From Arthrobacter sp. U41 (GTDB lineage Bacteria > Actinomycetota > Actinomycetes > Actinomycetales > Micrococcaceae), in NCBI RefSeq assembly GCF_007679325.1, contig NZ_VEGI01000001.1:1116001-1180000 (forward strand): DNA of 64,000 nucleotides, written 5' to 3'. Of this stretch, positions 18,506-28,667 are shown one piece after another. A program made the translations under genes and the position numbers. Within the stretch, counting starts at the first letter, position 1. Each line of letters starts with the position of its first letter. Below the pieces are notes generated by a model. The model was not told the DNA's origin. It did not search any database and worked only from the letters and a program-made list of their open reading frames with translations.

Positions 18506-19792
18506 ATGTCGCTGATCCGCCGCGTCGCCTTCCTCTCCCTGCACACCTCGCCCATGGAGCAGCCCGGTTCCGGGGACGCCGGCGGCATGAACGTCTACAT
18601 CCGTGCCCTCGCCGCGGCCCTGGCCCAGACCGGCGTCGAAGTGGAGATCTTCACCCGGTCCACGTCCGCCGCGCAGGCCGCCGTCGAACATCCCGCCCCC
18701 GGGGTCTGCGTGCACAACGTCCTGGCCGGACCGCCCCGGAAGCTGCCCAAGGAGGAACTGCCGGAACTGCTGCACAGCATGGTGGCCGAGATCGACCGGA
18801 TCCGGCAGCTCCAGCCGCACGGGCGCTACGACGTGATCCATTCGCACTACTGGGTTTCCGGCGTGGCCGGGCTGGAGCTCGCCGGACTGTGGGGCCTGCC
18901 GCTCGTCCACACGATGCACACCATGGCCAAGGTGAAGAACCTGCTGCTGGTCTCCGGTGAGCAGCCGGAACCGCGGCGCCGCGAGGACGGTGAACATCGG
19001 ATTGTCGACGGCGCCACCCGGCTGATCGCCAACACGGGCACCGAGGCGGCGGAATTGGTCTCGCACTACAACGCGGACAACGACAAGATTGACGTCGCCC
19101 CGCCGGGCGTGGACCTGGACATCTTCACGCCGGCGTTCCGCAGCCGGGCCCGGGCCGCCCACGGGGTCCCGCCGGGCCGCTTCCATCTGTTGTTCGCCGG
19201 CCGGATCCAGCGCCTCAAGGGACCGCAGATCCTGGTCAAGGCCGCCGCCCTGCTGCGGGCCCGGCGCCCGGACATCGACCTGCAGCTCACCATCGTCGGC
19301 GCGATCAGCGGATCCAAGGACTTTGACCTGAAGTCGCTGATCAGCGCCGCCGGACTGGACGACGTCGTCACGCACCATCCGCCGGTCAGCGCACCGGAAC
19401 TGGCCGGCTGGTACCGTTCGGCCGACGTCGTGGTGATGCCGTCCTTCAGCGAATCCTTCGGACTCGTGGCGCTGGAAGCCCAGGCCTGCGGAACGCCGGT
19501 GGTGGCCACCAAGGTGGGCGGGCTGTCCCGTGCCATCTACGACGGCCGGACCGGCCTGCTCGTGGAGGGCCACAAGGCGGCCGACTGGGCCGACGCGCTC
19601 GAGGCCCTCTACGACGACCCGGCAACCCGTGAGGACATGGGCCGCGCCGCCTCCCTGCACGCGCAGGAGTTCGGCTGGCAACGCACCGCCGCGATCACGC
19701 TGGAGAGCTACCACACCGCCTTAAGCCAGTATTTTGGAAACCTGACCATTCCGGTGGGCCACACGCCCCAGCCCGGAACCGTAGGCCGGTAA
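18506..19792 (+). CDS. mshA: D-inositol-3-phosphate glycosyltransferase MshA
   Basis: 428 residues. GT4 glycosyltransferase that transfers N-acetylglucosamine from UDP-GlcNAc to 1L-myo-inositol 1-phosphate, the first step of mycothiol synthesis. Signatures are [20 protein letters not shown] at the N-terminus (the acceptor loop conserved in MshA), [32 protein letters not shown] and the EX7E motif in [18 protein letters not shown]. The ATG after GGAGGAGGAG is used; a longer in-frame reading exists but lacks support. It is followed after 58 bp by fhs. The synthase for its acceptor, ino1, is about 2.4 kb downstream. Confidence 0.95.
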   Translation: MSLIRRVAFLSLHTSPMEQPGSGDAGGMNVYIRALAAALAQTGVEVEIFTRSTSAAQAAVEHPAPGVCVHNVLAGPPRKLPKEELPELLHSMVAEIDRIRQLQPHGRYDVIHSHYWVSGVAGLELAGLWGLPLVHTMHTMAKVKNLLLVSGEQPEPRRREDGEHRIVDGATRLIANTGTEAAELVSHYNADNDKIDVAPPGVDLDIFTPAFRSRARAAHGVPPGRFHLLFAGRIQRLKGPQILVKAAALLRARRPDIDLQLTIVGAISGSKDFDLKSLISAAGLDDVVTHHPPVSAPELAGWYRSADVVVMPSFSESFGLVALEAQACGTPVVATKVGGLSRAIYDGRTGLLVEGHKAADWADALEALYDDPATREDMGRAASLHAQEFGWQRTAAITLESYHTALSQYFGNLTIPVGHTPQPGTVGR

Positions 19793-19850
19793 CCACCGCC
19801 TGCACCCACCGGCCGGAACACCCACCGACGCCACGAGCCAAAGGACAACG

Positions 19851-21590
19851 ATGTCTGAAACCACGATCCCTGGAACCGCCACATCCCCGGGCCCCGGGAC
19901 AGCTCCGCTGAGCGACCTGGAGATCGCGCAGCGGGCCACCATGCGGCCGATCGAGGAGATTGCCGCCGCGGCCGGGATCAATGCCGAGGCCCTGGATTTC
20001 CACGGCCGGTACAAGGCGAAAATCGATCCGGCAAAGCTCACAGGCACCACGGCGGGCGGCCCGCCGCGTGCCCCCGGTAAGGTGGTTCTGGTCTCGGCGA
20101 TGTCGCCCACGCCCGCCGGCGAAGGCAAGTCCACCACAACAGTGGGGCTGGCGGACTCCTTGGCCCGCGCCGGTCACAAGGTCATGATCGCGCTGCGTGA
20201 ACCGTCGCTGGGTCCGATCCTGGGCATGAAGGGCGGCGCCACGGGCGGCGGCTATTCCCAGGTGCTGCCGATGGACGAGATCAACCTGCATTTCACCGGG
20301 GATTTCCACGCCGTCACCTCGGCGAACAACGCCCTGATGGCCCTCGTGGACAACCACATCTACCAGGGCAACGAGCTGAACATCGATCCGCGGCGGATGA
20401 CCTTCAAACGGGTGCTGGACATGAACGACCGGTCCCTGCGGGAAGTGGTGATCGGCCTGGGCGGGCCGACCCAGGGCATCCCGCGGCAGGACGGCTTCGA
20501 CATCACCGTGGCCTCGGAGATCATGGCGGTGTTTTGCCTCGCCACGGACCTCGCTGACCTGCGGGACCGGCTGGGCCGGATCACGTTCGGCTACACCTAC
20601 GACCGGAAGCCCGTCACAGTCGCCCAGCTGGGTGTCCAGGGCGCGCTGACCATGCTGCTCAAGGACGCCGTCAAACCGAACCTGGTGCAGACCATTGCCG
20701 GGACGCCGGCCCTGGTCCACGGCGGGCCGTTCGCCAACATCGCGCACGGCTGCAACTCCCTGATCGCCACCCAGACGGCCCGCAGCCTGGCGGACATCGT
20801 CGTCACGGAGGCCGGCTTCGGCGCCGACCTGGGTGCGGAAAAGTACATGGACATCAAGTCCCGCGTCGCCGACGTGGCTCCGTCCGCCGTCGTCGTTGTG
20901 GCGACCATCCGGGCCTTGAAGATGCACGGCGGCGTCGCCAAGGACCAGCTTAAGGAACCCAACCTGGATGCGCTGGCCGCCGGCGTCGTCAATCTTCAGC
21001 GCCATGTCCGCAACGTGGAGAAGTTTGGCATCACACCGGTGGTGGCCGTCAACAAGTTCGCCACGGACACCCAGGAGGAGCTCGACTGGCTGCTGGACTG
21101 GTGCGCCGCCGAGGGCGTCCAGGCTGCCGTGGCCGACGTCTGGGGCCGCGGGGGCGGCGGCGACGGCGGCGATGACCTCGCGGCGAAGGTCGCCGCGGCC
21201 ATCGACGCGCCGCACACCTTCCGGCACCTCTACCCGCTGGAGATGTCGGTGGAGGACAAGGTCCGGACGATTGTGCAGGAGATCTACGGCGCCGACGGCG
21301 TCGATTTCTCCGTCCCGGCGCTCAAACGGCTCGCGGAGATCGTGAAGAACGGCTGGTCCGGGTTCCCGGTCTGCATGGCGAAGACCCAGTATTCCTTCAG
21401 CGACGACGCAACCAAGCTCGGCGCCCCGAAGGGGTTCACGGTGCACGTCCGCGACCTCATTCCCAAGACCGGCGCCGGCTTCATCGTGGCCCTCACCGGC
21501 GCGGTCATGACCATGCCGGGGCTCCCGAAGGTCCCGGCCGCGATGCGTATGGACGTCGACGCCGAGGGCAACCCCATCGGCCTCTTCTAG
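19851..21590 (+). CDS. fhs: Formate-tetrahydrofolate ligase
   Basis: 579 residues. Makes 10-formyl-tetrahydrofolate from formate, THF and ATP. The P-loop is [20 protein letters not shown], with [36 protein letters not shown] and [19 protein letters not shown] all present. The catalytic core is full length; an Ala/Gly/Pro-rich start and a Gly-rich loop near [12 protein letters not shown] add a few residues. The stop is followed one base later by a long palindrome that could act as its terminator. Confidence 0.97.
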   Translation: MSETTIPGTATSPGPGTAPLSDLEIAQRATMRPIEEIAAAAGINAEALDFHGRYKAKIDPAKLTGTTAGGPPRAPGKVVLVSAMSPTPAGEGKSTTTVGLADSLARAGHKVMIALREPSLGPILGMKGGATGGGYSQVLPMDEINLHFTGDFHAVTSANNALMALVDNHIYQGNELNIDPRRMTFKRVLDMNDRSLREVVIGLGGPTQGIPRQDGFDITVASEIMAVFCLATDLADLRDRLGRITFGYTYDRKPVTVAQLGVQGALTMLLKDAVKPNLVQTIAGTPALVHGGPFANIAHGCNSLIATQTARSLADIVVTEAGFGADLGAEKYMDIKSRVADVAPSAVVVVATIRALKMHGGVAKDQLKEPNLDALAAGVVNLQRHVRNVEKFGITPVVAVNKFATDTQEELDWLLDWCAAEGVQAAVADVWGRGGGGDGGDDLAAKVAAAIDAPHTFRHLYPLEMSVEDKVRTIVQEIYGADGVDFSVPALKRLAEIVKNGWSGFPVCMAKTQYSFSDDATKLGAPKGFTVHVRDLIPKTGAGFIVALTGAVMTMPGLPKVPAAMRMDVDAEGNPIGLF

Positions 21591-21591
21591 A

Positions 21592-21658
21592 CCCGTTGCG
21601 CTATCACTTTTGGTTGCCATTCCCGGCCGATGGGCACCAAAAGTGATAGCGCAACGGG
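21592..21658. repeat. Long palindrome upstream of the DUF559 remnant
   Basis: Perfect inverted repeat with two 23-base arms (21592-21614 and 21636-21658) and a 21-base centre that can extend the pairing imperfectly. The arm begins CCCGTTGCGCTATCACTTTT. It lies one base after the fhs stop. The core GTTGC(G/C)CTATCACTT is shared with the palindrome at 22097-22163 on the other side of the DUF559 gene. It may double as an fhs terminator, but there is no T-run and the shared core points to a common sequence family. Confidence 0.85.
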
Positions 21659-21701
21659 CGCCTGTGGATAACGGGAGCGGGGATCCGGCGTTCGGATAAG
21701 A

Positions 21702-22093
21702 ATGGCCCGCATGCGACCCCCAGCAGCGCTGCCGCCCCATCTCACCTCAGCCCCGTTCACCGTCTATGAGGCGCGGGCCGCGACGCTGGGCGGGTCCCGG
21801 CTCCTGCGCCTCGCGCTGATCGCAGCCGGGCTGCCGGAGCCCGAGCTGCAACTCCGGATGGTGCCGGGCGACCCGCACTCCCCCGCAGCCGACCTCGGCT
21901 ACCGCAGCCAGCGGATCGCGATCCAGTACAACGGCGGCCACCACCTGACGCGCGAACAGCAGTCTCGCGACAACCGCCGCGACGAGACCTTCAATGCTGC
22001 GGGCTGGCGCTACTTAAGTTCAATGCCGACGATCTGGCAGATGACTTCCGCGGCGCGGTCCAACGGGTCCGGGCGGCCCTCCGCACCCGTTAA
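21702..22093 (+). pseudogene. Decayed DUF559 (Vsr-like nuclease fold) gene, truncated and frameshifted
   Basis: The readable part contains DUF559 signatures: RLALIAAGLPEPELQ, ADLGYRSQRIAIQYNGGHH and the following Arg/Asp-rich RDNRRDETFNAAGWR. DUF559 is related to the very-short-patch-repair endonuclease fold, and intact actinobacterial members are usually 200-320 residues; here only the C-terminal domain remains. After GWR (22010/22011) the frame breaks: adding one base restores LKFNADDLADDFRGAVQRVR, a typical family ending, closing with TAA at 22091-22093. Without that correction the frame runs to 22151 through the palindrome. The one-base loss and missing N-terminus mark it as a pseudogene. 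Confidence 0.75.
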
Positions 22094-22096
22094 ACG

Positions 22097-22163
22097 CCGG
22101 TTGCCCTATCACTTACGGCGGTCAAACCGGGGGTTTGGGGACCGTAAGTGATAGGGCAACCGG
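22097..22163. repeat. Long palindrome downstream of the DUF559 remnant
   Basis: Perfect 22-base arms (22097-22118 and 22142-22163), beginning CCGGTTGCCCTATCACTTAC, with an inner hairpin (CAAACC / GGTTTG) at the centre. It starts three bases after the ancestral DUF559 stop and ends 13 bases before the ino1 stop on the other strand. It shares the core GTTGCSCTATCACTT with the palindrome at 21592-21658, although the arm ends and centres differ. It could terminate ino1 transcription. Confidence 0.85.
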
Positions 22164-22176
22164 GGGGAGGGCGGGT

Positions 22177-23262
22177 TTAGCGCTCCAGGTCTCCGCGGAT
22201 GAAGGCCTCGACCTTTTCGCGGGCGAGGTCGTCGTTGAACTGCTCCGGCGGGGACTTCATGAAGTAGCTCGAGGCGGAGAGCAGCGGGCCGCCGATGCCG
22301 CGGTCCAGGCCGATCTTGGCGGCGCGGATGGCGTCGATGATCACACCGGCTGAGTTGGGCGAGTCCCAAACTTCCAGCTTGTATTCCAGCGACACCGGGG
22401 CGTCGCCGAAGTTGCGGCCTTCGAGGCGGACGAACGCCCACTTGCGGTCGTCAAGCCACTGGACGTAGTCCGACGGGCCGATGTGGACGTCCTTGGCGGC
22501 CAGATGGGCCTCCACGTTGGACGTCACGGCCTGGGTCTTGGAGATCTTCTTGGACTCAAGGCGGTCGCGTTCCAGCATGTTCTTGAAGTCCATGTTGCCG
22601 CCGACGTTCAGCTGGTACGTGCGGTCCAGGGTCACGCCGCGGTCCTCGAACAGTTTGGCCATAACGCGGTGCGTGATGGTGGCGCCGATCTGGCTCTTGA
22701 TGTCATCGCCCACGATCGGGACACCGGCGGCGGTGAACTTGTCCGCCCACGCCTTGGTGCCGGCGATGAAGACCGGGAGCGCGTTGACGAAGCCCACGCC
22801 GGCGTCGATGGCGCACTGGGCGTAGTACTCCGCAGCTTCCTGCGAGCCGACCGGCAGGTAGCAGACCATCACGTCAACCTTGGCGTCCTTGAGGGCCTGG
22901 ACGACGTCGACCGGCTCCTCCGGGGCCTGCTCGATGGTCTCGAGGTAGTACTTGCCGAGCCCGTCGAGGGTGGGGCCGCGCTGGACGGTCACACCGGTCG
23001 GCGGGACGTCTGCGATCTTGATGGTGTTGTTTTCGCTGGCCAGGATGGCGGCGGACAGGTCCTGGCCCACCTTCTTGGCGTCGACGTCGAATGCGGCAAC
23101 GAACTGGACGTCGTTGACGTGGTACTGGCCGAACTCCACGTGCATCAGGCCCGGGATCGTGGCCTGGGGATCGGCGTCCCGGTAGTACTCAACGCCCTGG
23201 ACCAGCGAAGTGGCACAGTTACCTACGCCGACGATTGCAACACGAATCGGATGTGAAGACAC
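22177..23262 (-). CDS. ino1: Inositol-3-phosphate synthase (actinobacterial type)
   Basis: 361 residues. Converts glucose 6-phosphate to 1D-myo-inositol 3-phosphate with NAD+, feeding mycothiol (through MshA) and phosphatidylinositol. It shows the NAD loop [20 protein letters not shown] and the catalytic segment [32 protein letters not shown] and [20 protein letters not shown] are also family signatures. This is the short archaeal/actinobacterial form. I chose the GTG giving [12 protein letters not shown], preceded by AAAGGAG; a longer reading to 23367 has no such support. Confidence 0.95.
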   Translation of the reverse strand: MSSHPIRVAIVGVGNCATSLVQGVEYYRDADPQATIPGLMHVEFGQYHVNDVQFVAAFDVDAKKVGQDLSAAILASENNTIKIADVPPTGVTVQRGPTLDGLGKYYLETIEQAPEEPVDVVQALKDAKVDVMVCYLPVGSQEAAEYYAQCAIDAGVGFVNALPVFIAGTKAWADKFTAAGVPIVGDDIKSQIGATITHRVMAKLFEDRGVTLDRTYQLNVGGNMDFKNMLERDRLESKKISKTQAVTSNVEAHLAAKDVHIGPSDYVQWLDDRKWAFVRLEGRNFGDAPVSLEYKLEVWDSPNSAGVIIDAIRAAKIGLDRGIGGPLLSASSYFMKSPPEQFNDDLAREKVEAFIRGDLER

Positions 23263-23334
23263 GGAACTCCTTTGGGGACAACTTCTGATGCCCGGCGCGG
23301 AAGAGCTCTGATGCACGACGGCGGCAGCGGGCAC

Positions 23335-23350
23335 GGCGCCGTACGGCGCC
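23335..23350. promoter_or_regulatory. 16-bp palindrome in the ino1 leader (possible operator)
   Basis: Perfect palindrome GGCGCCGTACGGCGCC, about 73 bp upstream of the ino1 start. LacI-type regulators such as IpsA control inositol synthesis in related corynebacteria and bind palindromes, so an operator role is plausible. GC-rich palindromes also arise by chance in such DNA, so support is limited. Confidence 0.3.
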
Positions 23351-23432
23351 ATTAGCATTCTAGTCAACGGCGCGGGGGCCCGGGTTGTTCCCGGACCGCC
23401 GCGCCGCCTGTATTACCGGGAGGCGGGGCCGG

Positions 23433-24470
23433 CTACTTCTGGGCCCACAGGTTGATGTCGGACTCGACGGCGAACTCGTCGATCGCTGTCAGCTCCTCGG
23501 CGGTGAAGTGGAGGTTGTCGATCGCGGACAGCGTGTCCTCGAGCTGGCCGACGCTGGATGCGCCCACCAGAGCGGAGGTCACGGAGCTGCCCTTGCCCTG
23601 CTCCCGCAGGATCCACGCGATGGCCATCTGCGCTAGGGACTGCCCCCGGCTTTCGGCGATCCGGTGCAGGCCCCGCACGCGGTCCAGCTTGTCCTCGGTG
23701 AGGCTGTCCCCGTCCAGGGATTTCTCCTGCGCGGCGCGGGAATCGGCCGGGATCCCGTCCAGGTAGCGGTCGGTCAGCATGCCCTGCGCCAGCGGCGAGA
23801 ACGCGATGGAGCCCGCTCCCACCTGTTCCAGCACCTCGTAGAGGTTGGGGCTGCCGTTTTCGGTCCAGCGGTTCAGCATGGAGTAGCTGGGCTGGTGGAT
23901 CAGCAGCGGGGTGCCGAGTTCCTTGAGGATCCGGGCGGCCTCTAGGGTCTGCTCCGGCGTGTAGGAGGAGATCCCGGCGTACAGGGCCTTCCCGGAGCGG
24001 ACGGCCTGGTCCAGGGCACCCATGGTCTCTTCCATCGGCGTTTCCGGGTCCGGGCGGTGGCTGTAGAAGATGTCCACGTAGTCCAGGCCCATCCGGTTCA
24101 GTGACTGGTCCAGGCTGGCCAGCAGGTACTTCCTGGAGCCCCATTCGCCGAACGGGCCCGGCCACATGTTGTAGCCGGCCTTGGTGGAGATGATGAGTTC
24201 GCCGCGGTAGGGGGCGAAGTCGTCGCGGAGGTGCCGGCCGAAGTTGGTCTCAGCGGAACCGGCAAGCGGCCCGTAGTTGTTGGCCAGGTCGAAGTGGTTG
24301 ACGCCCAGGTCGAAGGCGCGGCGCAGGATGGCGCGCTGGGTTTCGAAGGGCTTGTCGTCGCCGAAGTTGTGCCAGAGGCCCAGCGAAATGGCGGGGAGCT
24401 TCAGCCCGCTGCGTCCGACGCGGCGGTAGGGCATGGAGTCATAGCGGGTATCTGCTGCAACATAAGTCAT
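23433..24470 (-). CDS. Aldo/keto reductase, YghZ / L-glyceraldehyde 3-phosphate reductase type
   Basis: 345 residues. NADPH-dependent (beta/alpha)8 reductase. The catalytic tetrad segments are visible: HFDLANNYGP (Asp, Tyr), ELIISTKAGYNMWPGP (Lys) and DIFYSHRPDPETPMEE (His). The WPGPFGEWGSRKYLL insertion and the C-terminal cofactor part SALVGASSVGQLEDTL fit the YghZ group, which detoxifies L-glyceraldehyde 3-phosphate or methylglyoxal. Family resemblance does not fix the substrate. It ends the glgX-treY-treZ unit, 17 bp after treZ. Confidence 0.9.
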   Translation of the reverse strand: MTYVAADTRYDSMPYRRVGRSGLKLPAISLGLWHNFGDDKPFETQRAILRRAFDLGVNHFDLANNYGPLAGSAETNFGRHLRDDFAPYRGELIISTKAGYNMWPGPFGEWGSRKYLLASLDQSLNRMGLDYVDIFYSHRPDPETPMEETMGALDQAVRSGKALYAGISSYTPEQTLEAARILKELGTPLLIHQPSYSMLNRWTENGSPNLYEVLEQVGAGSIAFSPLAQGMLTDRYLDGIPADSRAAQEKSLDGDSLTEDKLDRVRGLHRIAESRGQSLAQMAIAWILREQGKGSSVTSALVGASSVGQLEDTLSAIDNLHFTAEELTAIDEFAVESDINLWAQK

Positions 24471-24487
24471 TTCGTAACGTCCTGTCT

Positions 24488-26281
24488 TTACTTCGAGATG
24501 ATGGCGGCACTGTGGCCAGGCAGGTCCAGTCGGCCGCTGTCCAGGCGCACGGCGTCGTCGGTGGCAAGCGCGATCGAGGCACCGGCCACGGCCAGCACAC
24601 GCGGTTCGGCGGAGAAGTTCATCGCGACCTCCACGCTGCCGCGGCGCAGGCGGAGCCAGCGGTCGGCCTCGCTGAACGCCACGGCGGTGTCCTCGAAGCC
24701 CAGGCCGGACAGCTCAGGCGTCGTACGGCGCAGCGCGATCAGCCGGCGGTACAGCTCCAGCAGGCGGGCGTGGTCGCCGTCGGCGGCTTCGGCCCAGTTG
24801 AGCCGGGAGCGGACGAAGGTTTCCGGGTCCTGCGGGTCCGGCACGACGGCGGGGTCCCAGCCCATCCGTTCGAACTCCTTGATCCGGCCCTCCGCGGTGG
24901 CCTTGCCGAGTTCCGGCTCCGGATGCGAGGTGAAGAACTGCCACGGCGTGGTGGCGCCGTATTCCTCGCCCATGAACAGCATCGGCGTGAACGGCGAGGT
25001 CAGGGTGGCGACGGCGGCGAGCGCCAGCTGCCCGTACCCCAGCGACTGGGACAGCCGGTCGCCGGTGGCCCGGTTGCCGATCTGGTCATGGTTCTGGCTG
25101 CACACCACCAGCGCCGCCGGGTGGACCGCGGCCGTGTTGATGGGCCGGCCGTGGTGCCGGCCGCGGAAGCTGGAGTAGCTGCCGTCATGGAAGAACCCGT
25201 CAACCAGGACCTTGGCCAGGGCCTCGAGAGATTCGAAGTCGGCGTAGTAGCCCGTGGCCTCGCCGCTGACGTTGACGTGGACCGCGTGGTGGAAGTCGTC
25301 GCTCCACTGCCCCGCCAGCCCGTAGCCGTTGACGTCCCGCGGGTAGAGCAGCCGCGGGTCGTTGAGGTCCGATTCGGCGATCATCGTGGCGGGGCGGCCG
25401 GTTTCGGCGGAGATTCCGTCCGCGAGCGCACCGAACTCCTCCAGCAGGTGCACGGCCCGCTCGTCCTTGAAGGCATGCACGGCGTCGAGCCGGAGCCCGT
25501 CCACGTGGTAGTCCCGCAGCCACATGGCGGCGTTCTCGAGGATGTAGGCGCGCACGACGTCTGAGCCGGGGCCATCGAGGTTCACCGAGTCACCCCAGGT
25601 GTTGCCCTCCCCCGATTTCAGGTACGGCCCGAAGCGCGGAAGGTAGTTCCCGCTGGGTCCAAGGTGGTTGTAGACCACGTCCTGGATGACGCCCAGCCCG
25701 GCGGCATGGGCCGCGTCCACGAAGCGCTGGTAGGCGGCGGGTCCGCCGTAGCCTTCGTGTACGGCGTACCAGAGGACACCGTCGTAGCCCCAGTTGTGGG
25801 TGCCGTTGAAGCCGTTCACCGGCAGCAGCTCCACGAAATCGACGCCGAGGTCCACCAGGTAGTCCAGCTTCCCGGCGGCCGCGTCAAGCGTCCCCTCGGG
25901 GGTGAACGTCCCCACGTGCAGCTCGTAGATCACCGCTCCCTGCAGCCCGCGGCCCTGCCACTGACCGTCCGACCACTCGTGGCTGCCGGCGTCGAACGTC
26001 CGCGACAGCGAGTGGACTCCCGCCGGCTGCCGCCGGGACCGGGGGTCCGGCAGCGGTGTGGTGTCCCCGTCGATCAGGTAGCCGTAGTCGACGTCCCCGG
26101 CGGCGGGGGCGTCCGCGGCGGTCCACCAGCCGGCGCCGTCCGGACGTGTTGTGCCGTCCGGCCGCGCCGGACCGTCAGCCTGGTGCATCGGGTACTCCCG
26201 GCCGTCGGCGAGCAGGGTGACGGCCCGGGCGTCCGGCGCCCAGACGTCGAAGCGTTCGGATCCGTGTGCAGGCAAGGTCAT
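24488..26281 (-). CDS. treZ: Malto-oligosyltrehalose trehalohydrolase TreZ
   Basis: 597 residues. Releases trehalose from the reducing-end-converted maltodextrin made by TreY. GH13 enzyme: an N-terminal beta domain ([14 protein letters not shown]), then the barrel with [15 protein letters not shown] (nucleophile Asp), [14 protein letters not shown] (acid/base Glu) and [18 protein letters not shown] (third Asp). [19 protein letters not shown] is a TreZ-typical segment. It follows treY by 46 bp. Confidence 0.96.
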   Translation of the reverse strand: MTLPAHGSERFDVWAPDARAVTLLADGREYPMHQADGPARPDGTTRPDGAGWWTAADAPAAGDVDYGYLIDGDTTPLPDPRSRRQPAGVHSLSRTFDAGSHEWSDGQWQGRGLQGAVIYELHVGTFTPEGTLDAAAGKLDYLVDLGVDFVELLPVNGFNGTHNWGYDGVLWYAVHEGYGGPAAYQRFVDAAHAAGLGVIQDVVYNHLGPSGNYLPRFGPYLKSGEGNTWGDSVNLDGPGSDVVRAYILENAAMWLRDYHVDGLRLDAVHAFKDERAVHLLEEFGALADGISAETGRPATMIAESDLNDPRLLYPRDVNGYGLAGQWSDDFHHAVHVNVSGEATGYYADFESLEALAKVLVDGFFHDGSYSSFRGRHHGRPINTAAVHPAALVVCSQNHDQIGNRATGDRLSQSLGYGQLALAAVATLTSPFTPMLFMGEEYGATTPWQFFTSHPEPELGKATAEGRIKEFERMGWDPAVVPDPQDPETFVRSRLNWAEAADGDHARLLELYRRLIALRRTTPELSGLGFEDTAVAFSEADRWLRLRRGSVEVAMNFSAEPRVLAVAGASIALATDDAVRLDSGRLDLPGHSAAIISK

Positions 26282-26327
26282 GGCATTCTTCCGTTCCCCG
26301 AATGTGTCGGTACGTCAGTCGGTGCGG

Positions 26328-28667
26328 TCAGGAGGTGGGCACCAGCAGCGCCACCGGATAGTCGCGCAGGATGTCGGCAACCCGGACCGTTCCGGCGTCG
26401 AAGGTGGTCCCCGTCAGCTGGTCCGTCATGTTCACGGGCAGTTCGACGGCGGTGTCCCGCCAGCCGCCCTGCTGCTCCAGTCCGCGGGGCAGCCGGGTGG
26501 CGAGCGTGACGGCACCCGGGCCGGCGGCACTCTCGCGGTCAAAGCCGACGAGGTGCCCGGCAGCCGCGCCGGTTGCCGGGACGGGCCGGTAGCCCGCGAA
26601 CAGCTCCGGGCGGTCGCGGCGCAGGCGCAGGGCCCGCGAGGTGACCAGGAGCTTCGCCGCCTCGTCGGTGTACGACGCCGGGCGGTCGCCGGCGTCGAGC
26701 GCGGCCAGGGCCGTGCGCCGGGCACCGAAGTCGAACGGCCGCCGGTTGTCCGGATCGGTCAGCGAGCGGTCCCAAAACTCTGTGCCCTGGTAGACATCCG
26801 GGACTCCCGGCATGGTCAGCTGCACCAGTTTGGCCCCGAGCGAATTGACGGCACCATACGGCGCCAGGAGTTCCACAAGGGACTCCAGTTCCGCGCGGAC
26901 CTCAGCGTTGTCGAAGGCCGCGTCGACGGCGGCGGCCAGCTTCTCCTCGAAGGCGGCGTCCGGGTCCAGCCAGTCGGTGGAGTTGCCGGCCTCGCGGGCG
27001 GCCTTCTGCGCATACGACTGCAGCCGGTCACGGTCCGCCGGCCAGGCGCCGGCGATGGCCTGCCACAGCAGGTTGGCGAGCGGCCCGTCGGGCAGCGGCG
27101 CCAGCTCCTGCAGCCGGGCCAGGGAGGCCTTCCACTCCCCCTCCGCCTCCGCGAGGACGGAGATCCGGGCGCGGGTGTCCTCGCTGCGTTTGGTGTCGTG
27201 GGTGCTCAGCGTGGTCATGGACAGCGGGATCTCGGCCTGGCGGCGCGTCATCCGGTGGTGGAATTCCTCCGGCGACACGGAGAACTCGGTGGGGTCGGCC
27301 CCGACCTCGGTCAGGGTGCCCAGCCTGGTGTAGCGGAAGAACGCGGTGTCCTCCACACCCTTGGCCATGACCATGCCGGAGGTCTGCTGGAAGCGGCGCC
27401 CCAGCTCGGCGCCCGGCTCCGGGCCGGCGTCGAGGAGCAGCGGCAGCAACAGCCCGACGGCGTCGGACAGCTCCGGACGGCGCCGGACGGCTAGTTCGCA
27501 CGCTTCCTTCAGCACGTCCGCACCCTCGGGCAGGTAGCTGCGGTATACCGGGAAGGCAGCGATGATCTCGGAGAGGGCATCGGCGGACGCCTCCACCGCG
27601 AGTCCCGTGCCGGACGGCACCAGCCGCGCCAGCCGGAGCATCTCGGAGTGGAGGATCCCGTCGGTGATCCGGCGTTTGGTGCCGCGGATCATGTCCTCGT
27701 AGTCCGCCGCCTGGCCGCCGCGCAACTCGGCGTCGAGGGCGTCCAAGGCTTCCTGCCCGGAAGGGTCGACGAAGAGCCGGTCCACGTCCGCGAGGGCGTC
27801 GTAGCCGGTGGTGCCTTCGCAGTCGAAGCTCTCCGGCAGGACCTCACCGGGTTCGAGGATCTTTTCGATCAGCAGGTAGCTGCCGCCCGTGACCTCGCGG
27901 AGCCGGCGCAGGTAACCCTCCGGGTCCGCCAGGCCGTCCGGGTGGTCGATCCGGAGTCCGTCCACCAGGCCTTCGCGGAACCAGCGGACAATCTCGGCGT
28001 GGGCTTCGTCGAAGACCTCGGGGAGCTCCACCCGGATGCCGGCCAGGCTGTTGACGGCGAAGAACCGGCGGTAGTTCAGCTCGTTGTCGGCCCGGCGCCA
28101 GCCCACCAGCTCGTAGTGCTGCCGGTCGTGGACCGCACGGGGGTCGTCCGCAGTGGGCTCACCTGCGGTATAGGTTCCCTCGGCCAGCGGGAAGCGGTGG
28201 TCGTAGTACCGCAGCTCTCCGTCCTTGATTTCCAGCGCGTCGACGTCGGAGTCGGATCCCAGCACGGGGATCCGGATCCGGCCGCCGCCGAAGTCCCAGT
28301 CGACGTCGAACGCCTGGGCATAGCGGGACTGCTGCCCTTCCTTGAGCAGCGACCACCACCACGGGTTCTGGACGGGGGTGGCGACGCCGACATGGTTGGG
28401 CACGATGTCGACGAGCACGCCCATACCGGCTTCCCGGGCTGCCCGGGACGCGGCGGCCAGGCCCTCGGGGCCGCCGCGGTCCGGGTCGATCGCGGAGGGG
28501 TCGGTCACGTCATAGCCGTGGTCCGAGCCCTCCTCCGCGGTGAGGATCGGGGAGAGGTAGATCCAGTCCACGCCGAGCGACTTCAGGTAGGGCACGGTCT
28601 CGGCAGCATCCTGGAGGGTGAAGCCGGGCCGGATCTGCAGCCGGTAAGTGGAGACCGGGGTCCTCAT
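26328..28667 (-). CDS. treY: Malto-oligosyltrehalose synthase TreY
   Basis: 779 residues. Rearranges the terminal alpha-1,4 bond of a maltodextrin to the alpha,alpha-1,1 bond of trehalose. The N-terminus [20 protein letters not shown] and [20 protein letters not shown] are diagnostic. [18 protein letters not shown] has the nucleophile Asp, [11 protein letters not shown] the Glu, and [18 protein letters not shown] the third Asp. The ATG overlaps the glgX stop by four bases (ATGA), so translation is probably coupled. Confidence 0.97.
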   Translation of the reverse strand: MRTPVSTYRLQIRPGFTLQDAAETVPYLKSLGVDWIYLSPILTAEEGSDHGYDVTDPSAIDPDRGGPEGLAAASRAAREAGMGVLVDIVPNHVGVATPVQNPWWWSLLKEGQQSRYAQAFDVDWDFGGGRIRIPVLGSDSDVDALEIKDGELRYYDHRFPLAEGTYTAGEPTADDPRAVHDRQHYELVGWRRADNELNYRRFFAVNSLAGIRVELPEVFDEAHAEIVRWFREGLVDGLRIDHPDGLADPEGYLRRLREVTGGSYLLIEKILEPGEVLPESFDCEGTTGYDALADVDRLFVDPSGQEALDALDAELRGGQAADYEDMIRGTKRRITDGILHSEMLRLARLVPSGTGLAVEASADALSEIIAAFPVYRSYLPEGADVLKEACELAVRRRPELSDAVGLLLPLLLDAGPEPGAELGRRFQQTSGMVMAKGVEDTAFFRYTRLGTLTEVGADPTEFSVSPEEFHHRMTRRQAEIPLSMTTLSTHDTKRSEDTRARISVLAEAEGEWKASLARLQELAPLPDGPLANLLWQAIAGAWPADRDRLQSYAQKAAREAGNSTDWLDPDAAFEEKLAAAVDAAFDNAEVRAELESLVELLAPYGAVNSLGAKLVQLTMPGVPDVYQGTEFWDRSLTDPDNRRPFDFGARRTALAALDAGDRPASYTDEAAKLLVTSRALRLRRDRPELFAGYRPVPATGAAAGHLVGFDRESAAGPGAVTLATRLPRGLEQQGGWRDTAVELPVNMTDQLTGTTFDAGTVRVADILRDYPVALLVPTS

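Noticed and set aside
19695..21740. A 681-codon minus-strand open frame opposite fhs
   Set aside because: Antisense shadow of a very well conserved gene; Arg/Gly/His-rich with no recognisable family.
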